Origin: CAWBRT01 sp963832365
GTDB lineage: Bacteria; Acidobacteriota; Terriglobia; Terriglobales; Acidobacteriaceae
NCBI GenBank assembly: GCA_963832365.1
Contig: CAWHUL010000020.1
Coordinates: 112,710 to 176,709 of the forward strand
Reading direction: 5' to 3'
Length of the DNA: 64,000 nucleotides
A model generated the notes under the pieces. The model made no database searches. It was not told the DNA's origin and saw only the letters and a list, made by a program, of their open reading frames with translations. Of the stretch, positions 9,402-17,320 are shown one piece after another; within the stretch, counting starts at the first letter, position 1, and the number at the start of each line of letters is the position of its first letter. A program made the translations under genes and the position numbers.

Positions 9402-10739
9402 CTATTTGGCTTTGGCGGACTTGGCCTTCACTTCAGGCTCGGCTGACAGCAGGTGCCGGATGTGATCGAGCCGCGCTTTCAGTTGACCCTTGTAGGCTTT
9501 CATGTCAATCGGTTCCTGCGCTACGCCGCTCTCCATGGCTGCCTTGGCAACTGCCATGGCTTCCCACTCCAGTACGCGCATGTCGAACTGCTTCGGCACA
9601 ATGTAATCCCGGCCGAACTTCATCGACTTGACGCCGTAAGCTTTCAGCACTTCGTCGGGAACAGGCTGCTTGGCCAGATTAGCCAGCGCCATGGTGGCCG
9701 CCTGCTTCATCTGCTCGTTGATCTGCGTGGCACGCACATCGAGCGCGCCGCGGAAGATGAACGGGAAGCCGAGCGAGTTGTTGATCTGGTTCGGATAATC
9801 CGAGCGCCCGGTGCACATAATGACGTCCTTGCGCGCCGCACTCGCCGCTTCGTAGGTGATTTCCGGATCGGGGTTCGCCATCGCGACAACCACCGGAGAG
9901 GCAGCCATTGACTGCACCATCGCCGGAGTCACGCAATTGCCCGTCGAGAGGCCAACAAACATATCGGCGCCCTTCAACGCGTCCGCCAGCGTCCTGGCTG
10001 CGGTCTCCACCGCCAACGGCTCCTTGTACTTGTTCATGCCTTCTTTGCGTCCCTTGTAAATCACGCCTTTGGAATCGCAAAGAATGATGTTCTCGGGCTT
10101 CACGCCAAGATTGATGTAATGCTTGGCCGTGGAGATCGCCGAGGCCCCGGCGCCGTTGAACACGATCTTGATCTTGTCGAGCGGCTTGCCCACGATCTCC
10201 ATCGCATTCAGCAGGCCCGCGCCGGAGATGATTGCCGTTCCATGCTGATCGTCATGGAATACCGGGATCTTCATCGTCGCCTTCAGGCGATTTTCAATCT
10301 CGAAGCATTCCGGAGCCTTGATGTCTTCCAGGTTGATGCCGCCGAAGGTGGGCTCAAGCAACTGCACGCACTTGATGATGTCTTCTACGTTCTCGGTGCC
10401 GATTTCAATGTCGAACACGTCGACATCGGCGAATCTCTTGAACAGAACAGCCTTGCCTTCCATGACCGGCTTGCCGGCCATAGCGCCGATATTGCCCAGC
10501 CCCAGTACCGCTGTGCCGTTCGTGATGACCGCAACCAAGTTCCCTTTTCCGGTGTACTTGAAAGCGTCGTGTGGGTTCTTCTGAATGTCCAGGCAGGGGG
10601 TTGCAACCCCAGGGGTATAAGCCAAGCTAAGGTCATGCTGCGAAGCGCATGACTTGGTGGGTAAAATCTCAATTTTTCCGGGGCGCCCTATCGAGTGATA
10701 GTCGCGTGCTTCAATTCCAAAATTTGCCATAAGTGCCAT
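9402..10739 (-). CDS. Malic enzyme (decarboxylating malate dehydrogenase)
   Basis: A protein of 445 residues that oxidatively decarboxylates malate to pyruvate. Visible segments are the malic N-terminal domain (LAYTPGVATPCLDI, VAVITNGTAVLGLGNIG, GIHLEDI-equivalent GGINLEDIKAPECFEIE, VFHDDQHGTA) and the NAD(P)-binding GAGASAISTAKHYI. It lacks the C-terminal phosphotransacetylase-like domain of MaeB, so it is the short bacterial form. Cofactor choice cannot be read. Upstream of the methylmalonyl-CoA cluster, it could feed pyruvate to the carboxyl-transfer step. The C-terminus is Lys/Ala-rich. The first Met (MALMANFG) or the fourth residue may be the start. Confidence 0.92.
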   Translation of the reverse strand: MALMANFGIEARDYHSIGRPGKIEILPTKSCASQHDLSLAYTPGVATPCLDIQKNPHDAFKYTGKGNLVAVITNGTAVLGLGNIGAMAGKPVMEGKAVLFKRFADVDVFDIEIGTENVEDIIKCVQLLEPTFGGINLEDIKAPECFEIENRLKATMKIPVFHDDQHGTAIISGAGLLNAMEIVGKPLDKIKIVFNGAGASAISTAKHYINLGVKPENIILCDSKGVIYKGRKEGMNKYKEPLAVETAARTLADALKGADMFVGLSTGNCVTPAMVQSMAASPVVVAMANPDPEITYEAASAARKDVIMCTGRSDYPNQINNSLGFPFIFRGALDVRATQINEQMKQAATMALANLAKQPVPDEVLKAYGVKSMKFGRDYIVPKQFDMRVLEWEAMAVAKAAMESGVAQEPIDMKAYKGQLKARLDHIRHLLSAEPEVKAKSAKAK

Positions 10740-11137
10740 CCGTCTCGTGATTCGGTGAATAAAGAAGTTGGTTGAATAATTCTTGTTATCTAGTCCAGAG
10801 CGCCCTTGAATCCCTCCCTCTCCTAGGCGAACTCACGATGCGCTGAACACTTAGTTAGTTAGGGTGTTGCTAAAAATATCGTCGGTTCCGGCGTACTCAA
10901 TGCACGGAATCATCAAACAGGGCGGACTTTATCCCAAAATATTGAACAACCACGTGACTTGCGACTAGCAACCTCGTGACCCACGTCACATTTAGGCTGG
11001 AATTATCGTAACGTCACGTTGAGCCGTGCGCTGGATCACCTGGAAAGCCGCAACTGCGCTAGTTTTAATACTTTGGTGGAGGGAACCCACTCTTGGGCTA
11101 TTGCAGATTTCAACACTCGGATCTGCGCCAGATTCGT
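10740..11137. other. Intergenic region, no gene seen
   Basis: About 400 bases between malic enzyme and the Rsm22-like gene, less GC-rich than the surrounding genes. It should contain the malic enzyme promoter. Short frames here (11019-11346) lack a ribosome-binding site and family features. Nothing else is supported. Confidence 0.5.
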
Positions 11138-12190
11138 TTATGAATCCGCTGGATGCCCTTCCGGCATCGTCTGCGCCGGCCAGGAATCACCCCACGCTGC
11201 TCTGCGGGCCGCCCGGTAGTCCGCCTTCTTCGATTTGCCGATCGTGCGTTTGCCTATGCCGTCCGCGGAGCATAGTTGCAGCTCGACAAAGCCGGAGTGA
11301 TACACGGGATGCCGGACAATTCTCTGCTCAGCCGGATTGGCCTTGAGCGGCGTGGCTGCCAGATATGAGAACTTCTCGTCTTCGTGCCCGAGATCTCCCC
11401 CTTTGATCCGCCGGTGCATGGCGGTGCGCTCGACCCGCGCCGCGAAGTGGCACCAATCGCCGGCCACGGCCATAGGGCACGCGAACCGGTGCGGGCAAGG
11501 AGCCACCAGGGTTGCACCCAGGGCGATTAGCTCCGACCTTGCCTGATGAACGCAGCCGAACCCGGCCCGCGTTCCGGGTTCAACCAGCACCAGCAGCTTG
11601 CGTGTTCTCTGCCATGCTTGCCGCAGACAAAGGGAACGCTGGTCGGCTGAAAGTTCTCCAAGCGAATACGAGGCGACGACGAGATCGAATGCGCCTTCCG
11701 CAAATTTGCCATTCAGGTTCGAATGGATCCACTCCGCTTGGCGCAGAGCCGGCGAATCGCTGGTTGCACAAAGCTGCCGTCCCAAACCGATAAGGCCACT
11801 ATCGCGCTCGATGAGCCTAAGCTGCCGCACATCGGGAAAAAGCTCAACGGCCGCCCAAGCCGCGGTGCCCGGTCCCGAGCCCAGATCGAGCATCGTCTCC
11901 ATCGCCACACCGTTATCGGACATGGAATCGTTATCGGACGTAGGATCGTCGCCGGATTGCGGAATTAAATGCCGTTTTGCCGCCCTCAATGCCTGCATAA
12001 GCGCGGCGTAAGTCGCGGGCATGCGGACCAAAAGATAAGCCAGGCGCTCGTCTTCACTTCGGATTGCCGCAGCTTGCGTCGCGGTCTTATAGCGGTCCGT
12101 CAGGGCTACCGCCGCAAGCCGCAGGCGATGGGGAGACACCGATTCCGTCAGCCTCTCGATCGCTTCCGGCAGCTTGGATGGCAGTCTCAT
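11138..12190 (-). CDS. Rsm22-like rRNA methyltransferase family protein
   Basis: A 350-residue protein with a SAM-binding Rossmann motif (MLDLGSGPGTAAWAAVELFP) followed by VVASYSLGEL and VLVEPGTRAGF. The C-terminal region has the Rsm22 signature: PCPH, CPMAVAGDWCHFAARVERT, then EDEKFSYLA. Family members are linked to the small ribosomal subunit of mitochondria and bacteria; the exact substrate in bacteria is not well defined. The start is placed at MRLPSKLPEAIERL (12190) because the residues upstream look unrelated. A Ser/Asp-rich insert (DDPTSDNDSMSDNG) lies before the SAM motif. Confidence 0.8.
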   Translation of the reverse strand: MRLPSKLPEAIERLTESVSPHRLRLAAVALTDRYKTATQAAAIRSEDERLAYLLVRMPATYAALMQALRAAKRHLIPQSGDDPTSDNDSMSDNGVAMETMLDLGSGPGTAAWAAVELFPDVRQLRLIERDSGLIGLGRQLCATSDSPALRQAEWIHSNLNGKFAEGAFDLVVASYSLGELSADQRSLCLRQAWQRTRKLLVLVEPGTRAGFGCVHQARSELIALGATLVAPCPHRFACPMAVAGDWCHFAARVERTAMHRRIKGGDLGHEDEKFSYLAATPLKANPAEQRIVRHPVYHSGFVELQLCSADGIGKRTIGKSKKADYRAARRAAWGDSWPAQTMPEGHPADS

Positions 12191-12549
12191 CGCTCCAGTG
12201 TAAACGCACGTCAGCTCAACATCGCCGCGAATGCGGATTTCCGGGTTCGGCCTAGGCGCTCGCCGCATCTTATGCGGATACGCTTGTCACCGGGTGAGGT
12301 GATCTTTTCCGTTGTCACATTGGCCCGTGTTTTGTATCGAGCGCGCCACGTTGCAAAACACCGTAAATCGTGATGTCGCTACGACTGCCGTAAAGACCCT
12401 GCGGTCACGATCCGGGGTGACTCGTCTCACCGATCTAACCTCTTTTGAAAGCGTAACTTAGATGCATAGGTTCTGTGCCAATGGGACGCGAAGAGCAGCC
12501 GAGCAGCCGTGCCGCCGGTCGCTAAACCCAGGGAAAAGGAGCTTGCCGT
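12191..12549. other. Divergent intergenic region
   Basis: About 360 bases between the divergent Rsm22-like and transcarboxylase genes. It should hold both promoters. The segment AAAAGGAGCTTGCCGT (12535-12550) gives a strong ribosome-binding site for the carboxyltransferase 5S gene. No other element was recognised. Confidence 0.5.
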
Positions 12550-14055
12550 ATGGGACGCACGATTGAAGTTACCGAACTGATCCTGAGGGATGCTCACCAG
12601 AGCCTGCTGGCAACCCGCATGGCGATGGAAGACATGATTCCGGCCTGCGAAGACCTCGATAACGCGGGCTTCTGGTCGCTGGAGTGCTGGGGTGGAGCAA
12701 CCTTCGATTCCTGCATTCGCTTCCTCAACGAAGATCCCTGGGAACGTCTCCGCACCTTTCGCAAGTTGCTGCCCAAAACGCGTCTTCAGATGTTGCTTCG
12801 CGGTCAGAACCTGCTTGGCTACCGCCACTATGAAGACAGCGTAATCGAGCGTTTCGTCGATAAAGCCGCCGAGAACGGCATGGATGTGTTCCGCGTCTTC
12901 GATGCGCTGAACGATCTTCGCAACCTCAGCACTGCCATACGTGCGGTGAAGAAGACGGGCAAACACGCGCAAGGCACGATCTGTTACACCGTCAGTCCGG
13001 TGCATACCATCGAAGCCTTTGCCGAAATGGCGGAGCAGTTGGTTGAGATAGGCTGCGATTCGATCTGTATCAAGGACATGGCCGCCCTGTTGAAGCCGCA
13101 GCCCGCCTACGATCTCGTCAGGAGCATTAAGAAACGCTGCGGCGAGCAGACTCTGGTGCATGTGCACGTCCATGCCACGACGGGCGTCACTCTGGTCTCC
13201 CTGATGAAGGCCATTGAAGCCGGGTGCGACATCGTTGACACGGCCATCAGCTCGCTCTCGCTCGGCCCCGGACACAACCCGACGGAGAGCCTGGTCGAGA
13301 TGCTTGAGGGCACTCCCTACGACACTCGGTTGGACATGGACCGACTGCTCCGGGTGAAGCGCTACTTCGCCAAGATACGTCCACGCTATAGCGAGTTCCT
13401 GAGCGACATCAATGGAGTGGAGACGGAAATCTTCAAGAGCCAGATTCCGGGCGGCATGATCTCTAACATGGAGAGCCAGCTCAAGCAGCAAGGTGCGGGT
13501 GATCGCCTGCAGGAAGTCCTCGAAGAGGTGCCCAGGGTGCGGCGCGATGCCGGTTACCCACCGCTGGTCACTCCTTCCAGTCAGATCGTGGGATCGCAGG
13601 CCGTGTTCAATGTGCTGATGGGCAAATACAAGGTGCTCACCGGAGAATTTGCCGACCTCATGCTCGGCTACTACGGCAGCACCCTGGGCGAGAAGAATCC
13701 GGAGGTTCTTAAGCTTGCCGAGGCACACGCCAAAAAGCCGCCGATCACCTCACGTCCGGCGGATTTGCTGAAGCCGGAATGGGAGGCGCTGCGATCACAG
13801 GGCTTGGCACTGGAAGGTTGCAACGGCAGCGATGAGGATGTGCTCACCTACGCAATGTTTCCCCAAGTGGCGTCTAAGTTTTTTGCTTCCCGCCACAAGG
13901 GACCCAGAAATCTGGGAAAAGACCCGGCGCAGGTCGCTCCGGCTCCCGCCCCGGCGGCGGGTGCGGCGGCTTCGACCGGCCCCGCTCATCCCCAGAACTA
14001 CGTCGTGACCCTGAACGGGAAAGAGCACAGGGTTACAGTCGCGCCGGCTACATAG
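12550..14055 (+). CDS. Carboxyltransferase 5S subunit (methylmalonyl-CoA carboxytransferase / pyruvate carboxylase B / oxaloacetate decarboxylase alpha family)
   Basis: A 501-residue protein that moves a carboxyl group between biotin and pyruvate/oxaloacetate. The barrel shows TELILRDAHQSLLATRM, CWGGATFD, ICIKDMAALLKP (the carbamylated metal-site Lys region) and VHVHVHATTG (His metal ligands). The conserved PYC_OADA domain follows to about residue 440, then a Pro/Ala linker. The C-terminus ends NYVVTLNGKEHRVTV, which resembles the start of a biotinyl domain, but no AMKM follows; the carrier is encoded separately at 16213. The following 12S, membrane and BCCP genes make transcarboxylase or a Na+-pump decarboxylase the two readings. 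Confidence 0.88.
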   Translation: MGRTIEVTELILRDAHQSLLATRMAMEDMIPACEDLDNAGFWSLECWGGATFDSCIRFLNEDPWERLRTFRKLLPKTRLQMLLRGQNLLGYRHYEDSVIERFVDKAAENGMDVFRVFDALNDLRNLSTAIRAVKKTGKHAQGTICYTVSPVHTIEAFAEMAEQLVEIGCDSICIKDMAALLKPQPAYDLVRSIKKRCGEQTLVHVHVHATTGVTLVSLMKAIEAGCDIVDTAISSLSLGPGHNPTESLVEMLEGTPYDTRLDMDRLLRVKRYFAKIRPRYSEFLSDINGVETEIFKSQIPGGMISNMESQLKQQGAGDRLQEVLEEVPRVRRDAGYPPLVTPSSQIVGSQAVFNVLMGKYKVLTGEFADLMLGYYGSTLGEKNPEVLKLAEAHAKKPPITSRPADLLKPEWEALRSQGLALEGCNGSDEDVLTYAMFPQVASKFFASRHKGPRNLGKDPAQVAPAPAPAAGAAASTGPAHPQNYVVTLNGKEHRVTVAPAT

Positions 14056-14120
14056 GCATTTTGTTTTCAACGGCGTATTGGATCAACGAAGGATTGGGCC
14101 ACATCGATCGGAGAAAAACC

Positions 14121-15707
14121 ATGGCCACGCAAAGCACTGAGTCGCAAAAGGCATCGGCACAAAAAACAATGGACGAGCGAATTACCGAGTTGCGGGACCG
14201 GCGTGAGCGGGCACAGCTCGGCGGAGGCAAGGCTCGAATCGAAAAGCAACACAAGAGCGGTAAACTCAGCGCCCGTGAGCGCATCGAGGGGCTGGTCGAT
14301 CCGGACAGCTTCCAGGAGATCGCCCTCTTCGCCGAGCATCGCGCCACGCTGTTCGGAATGGCTGAAAAAGACATGCCCGCCGATGGCGTGGTGACCGGCT
14401 GCGCCACCGTCGACCGCCGGCTCATCCACCTTGCCAGTCAGGATTTCACCGTCGCCGGCGGAGCCGCCGGTGAGGTTCATTGCGACAAGGTCGCCGAAAT
14501 GATGGAGATGTCGCTGAAGACCGGCAGTCCTTTCGTCTTCATCAACGACTCGGGCGGCGCGCGCGTGCAGGAAGGCATCGACAGTCTTTCCGGTTACGGC
14601 CGCGTCTTCTATCGCAACGTGATGCTGTCGGGCACGGTGCCGCAAATCTCGATCATCTGCGGCCCCTGCGCTGGTGGCGCTGCCTACAGTCCGGCGCTGA
14701 CCGATTTCATCATCCAGACCCGCAACGCACAGATGTTCATTACCGGCCCGCAGGTCATCAAGCAGGTGACCGGCGAGGTGGTCACGGCCGAGGAACTGGG
14801 CGGACCGCAAGCACAGATGAACACTTCGGGCGTGGTGCATCTGGTGGCCGCGAACGATGAAGAGGCCCTGTATCTTTGCCGCAGGCTGCTCAGCTTTTTG
14901 CCTTCGAACAACCTGGAAGACCCGCCGCTCCTTCCCTTTGACATGCCGTTGGGGGACGATCCGGAGCTAGGCAACCTGCTGCCGGTTGAAAGCAAGGTTG
15001 GCTACGATATGCGGGGGATCATCGCTCGCGTGCTGGACCACCAGGATTTCCTGGAGATTCAGCCGGGTTTTGCGCCGAACATTGTGGTGGGATTCGGACG
15101 GATTCAGGGACGCCCGGTTGGGGTTGTCGCAAATCAGCCTGCGGTGCTGGCCGGGGCGCTCGATATCAATGCTTCGGACAAGTCGGCGCGATTCATTCGT
15201 TTCTGCAATGCGTTCAATGTGCCACTCGTGACCTTCGTCGACGTCCCCGGCTTCCTGCCCGGGGTGCAGCAGGAGTACGGCGGAATCATTCGTCACGGAG
15301 CCAAGATGCTGTTTGCCTACTCGGCGGCAACCGTGCCGAAAGTGACAGTAATCGTGCGCAAGGCTTACGGCGGTGCCTATCTGGCGATGTGCGGCAAGGA
15401 CCTCGGAGCCGACCGCGTGCTGGCCTGGCCCACGGCTGAAATCGCCGTGATGGGTGCCGAGGGCGCGGCTGAGATCGTCTTTCGCCGCGAAATCGATGCC
15501 GCCAAGGACAAAGGGGCCCGTCGCAAGGAGCTTATCGAGCTCTATCGCAGCACCTTTGCGACTCCGTTTGTGGCCGCCGGACGCCGGCTGGTGGACGACA
15601 TTATCGAGCCGTCGCATACCCGGCGTTTGCTGGCCAAGGCGCTGGGGTCTCTGCACCACAAGCGCGAGCTGCGGCCGCCCAAGAAGCACGGGCTGATCCC
15701 GCTCTAG
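14121..15707 (+). CDS. Acyl-CoA carboxyltransferase (12S / propionyl-CoA carboxylase beta type)
   Basis: A 528-residue crotonase-fold carboxyltransferase that exchanges CO2 between biotin and propionyl-CoA/methylmalonyl-CoA. Typical segments are GKLSARERIEGLVDPDSFQEI, FINDSGGARVQEGIDSLSGY, CGPCAGGAAYSPALTDF, the second-half PGFLPGVQQEYGGIIRHGAKM, and RKAYGGAYLAM. The ATG at 14121 is chosen because GGAGAAAAACC precedes it; an in-frame ATG at 14061 lacks such a site. No biotin carboxylase gene is adjacent, unlike ordinary propionyl-CoA carboxylase, so this may be the 12S partner of the preceding 5S subunit. Confidence 0.9.
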   Translation: MATQSTESQKASAQKTMDERITELRDRRERAQLGGGKARIEKQHKSGKLSARERIEGLVDPDSFQEIALFAEHRATLFGMAEKDMPADGVVTGCATVDRRLIHLASQDFTVAGGAAGEVHCDKVAEMMEMSLKTGSPFVFINDSGGARVQEGIDSLSGYGRVFYRNVMLSGTVPQISIICGPCAGGAAYSPALTDFIIQTRNAQMFITGPQVIKQVTGEVVTAEELGGPQAQMNTSGVVHLVAANDEEALYLCRRLLSFLPSNNLEDPPLLPFDMPLGDDPELGNLLPVESKVGYDMRGIIARVLDHQDFLEIQPGFAPNIVVGFGRIQGRPVGVVANQPAVLAGALDINASDKSARFIRFCNAFNVPLVTFVDVPGFLPGVQQEYGGIIRHGAKMLFAYSAATVPKVTVIVRKAYGGAYLAMCGKDLGADRVLAWPTAEIAVMGAEGAAEIVFRREIDAAKDKGARRKELIELYRSTFATPFVAAGRRLVDDIIEPSHTRRLLAKALGSLHHKRELRPPKKHGLIPL

Positions 15708-15725
15708 GAACGAATGGAGGATTCG

Positions 15726-16151
15726 ATGGAAGATCAAGATTCGAAAACTCGCAAATCGCCCTTGCGGCTCATATTGCGGGGCGGTGCTTTCGTCGCGGGC
15801 TGGTTCGTGACTCACTTGAGCTATCGCCGCATGGTGCGCCAGGAACTCGACCAACTCAGAAGCGAAATGAAGGCGCAACTGCGGCGCCTGACTGAGTTGG
15901 AGATGGCGCTTTCCAGGACGACGGGCATTGGGGGAGCGGCCGTGGAGGCTGCCGCGGCACCGCCCGCACCAGCGTCACCCGACGAGATTACGGCGGAGCG
16001 GATGGCCCTCATCGCCGCCGTCGTCACTGCGTTCCTGGGCAGGAAGGTCAAAATTCATCAGGCACGCCTGGTGAATCCCGAAGTGGTAAGTCCCTGGGCG
16101 CAGCAGGGACGCGTTTTCGTGCAGGCTTCCCATGCCCTTGTGCGGCACTGA
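15726..16151 (+). CDS. Small membrane-anchored subunit, OadG/decarboxylase gamma-delta-like
   Basis: A protein of about 141 residues with an N-terminal transmembrane-like segment (LRLILRGGAFVAGWFVTHL), a charged helix, an Ala/Pro linker and a C-terminal helix (TAERMALIAAVVTAFLGRKV) followed by WAQQGRVFVQASHA. The C-terminal pattern resembles the tail of gamma/delta subunits of biotin-dependent decarboxylases and carboxylases. It lies between the 12S and biotin-carrier genes, so an assembly or anchoring role is inferred. The ATG at 15726 has GGAGG seven bases upstream; an ATG at 15714 is in frame. Confidence 0.6.
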   Translation: MEDQDSKTRKSPLRLILRGGAFVAGWFVTHLSYRRMVRQELDQLRSEMKAQLRRLTELEMALSRTTGIGGAAVEAAAAPPAPASPDEITAERMALIAAVVTAFLGRKVKIHQARLVNPEVVSPWAQQGRVFVQASHALVRH

Positions 16152-16212
16152 TGATACCGGTAAGCGGTTGTTTGCTGTTGCTACTGGTTGAGGATGAAAG
16201 GAGCGCTCTACC

Positions 16213-16611
16213 TTGAAGCTACAGATCGCCATTGATGGCAAGACCTATGAGGTTGAAGTTGAGATCGCCGAAGACGATACTCAACCCCGCATGTACCCGG
16301 CGTATGCGCCGCCGCCGTCCCTCGCCGCGAACGGCGCGCCGGCCCCGGCTGCCGGCCCCAGGCCGTTACCGGTAGGTACGGAAGTTGTCGCCGATGAGTC
16401 GAAGGTATGCCGCAGCCCCATTGCCGGGGTTGTTATCCGCTGCAACGCACAGAATGGACAGCAAATTCAGCCCAACGATCTGCTGCTGGTGGTGGAAGCC
16501 ATGAAGATGGAAACCAATGTCACGGCGCCGGTCGGGGGCACAATCAAGACCATCAGGGTGCAGCCCGGCGACGCCGTTCAGACCGGGCAGGTCGTGGTCG
16601 AATTCGACTAG
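16213..16611 (+). CDS. Biotin carboxyl carrier protein (1.3S-like subunit)
   Basis: A 132-residue carrier with an N-terminal MKLQIAIDGKTYEVEVEI segment, an Ala/Pro hinge and a C-terminal biotinyl domain. The biotin-accepting Lys is K98 in VVEAMKMETNV. It shuttles carboxyl groups between the 5S and 12S subunits. The start is TTG at 16213, supported by AAAGGAGCG 11 bases upstream. Length (about 1.3S size) and order match the propionibacterial transcarboxylase set. Confidence 0.92.
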   Translation: MKLQIAIDGKTYEVEVEIAEDDTQPRMYPAYAPPPSLAANGAPAPAAGPRPLPVGTEVVADESKVCRSPIAGVVIRCNAQNGQQIQPNDLLLVVEAMKMETNVTAPVGGTIKTIRVQPGDAVQTGQVVVEFD

Positions 16612-16799
16612 ACAGTAGTCATTGACGTACATCACTCACTTTCTCTTTTGCTTTGCCTCGTCACGGCGCGATTTGTCATAAAGCAGTAATTTCCAGCTTG
16701 CCCCAGCACAGGAAGATGGTGTTGAATTAGGGGGAAGATATTAGAAGTAGTAAGAGCAATTCTAGGCTAAATTAAGGGAAATTTCTTAGGAGTGATCTT

Positions 16800-17294
16800 A
16801 TGAGTCATGCTCACCCAGTGAGTGATTTCAACCAGGAATTGCTGAAGGTTCCCGGATTCCTATTTTTTGATCACATTGCCATTGCGGTTCGTTCGGGCGA
16901 GTTGGACAAGCAGGTTGAGGCATATCAACTGCTCGGGTTCCGCGAGGTTCACCGTGAAGAAGTGCTCGGCGGCGACCAGGTGCGCGAGGCATTGCTGCAA
17001 GTTGGCGATGGCCCGAACCTGATTCAGGTCATCGAGCCGCTTAACGAGACCTCGCCGGTGCAGAAGTTCATCGACAAGAACGGCGGGAGGGGCGGCCTGA
17101 CTCATCTGGCCTTCCGTGTGCGCAACGCCAAAGCGGCGTACGATTATATGCAGGGGGCGGGGTTCAATCTTATCGACAAGGCACCTCGCCGGGGCTCGCG
17201 CGGAACCATTGTGTTTTTCGTCCACCCAAAGTCGCGTAACGAAAACCCCTTCGGTTTCCTGATCGAGGTGGTTGAAGATCCCAACCAGCACTGA
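16800..17294 (+). CDS. mce: Methylmalonyl-CoA epimerase
   Basis: A 164-residue vicinal-oxygen-chelate protein that interconverts the (S) and (R) forms of methylmalonyl-CoA. It links the carboxyl-transfer step to the mutase. Two VOC modules are visible: FFDHIAIAVRSGELDKQVEAY with the metal His, and GGLTHLAFRVRNAKAAYDYM, ending in FLIEVVE with the metal Glu. It is a little longer than the usual 130-150 residues at the N-terminus. The start ATG follows TTCTTAGGAGTGATCTT, a good binding site. The gene ends 26 bases before mutA. Confidence 0.93.
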   Translation: MSHAHPVSDFNQELLKVPGFLFFDHIAIAVRSGELDKQVEAYQLLGFREVHREEVLGGDQVREALLQVGDGPNLIQVIEPLNETSPVQKFIDKNGGRGGLTHLAFRVRNAKAAYDYMQGAGFNLIDKAPRRGSRGTIVFFVHPKSRNENPFGFLIEVVEDPNQH

Positions 17295-17320
17295 CCGCAG
17301 TGAGGGAATGAGCATCGCCT

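Noticed and set aside
12427..13728. 433-codon minus-strand ORF opposite the carboxyltransferase 5S gene
   Set aside because: Fully antisense to a well-supported gene, without a family motif; its length reflects GC-rich codon bias.
14480..14860. Second-frame ORF inside the 12S carboxyltransferase gene
   Set aside because: Wholly inside a conserved gene, Arg/His-rich and without family features.
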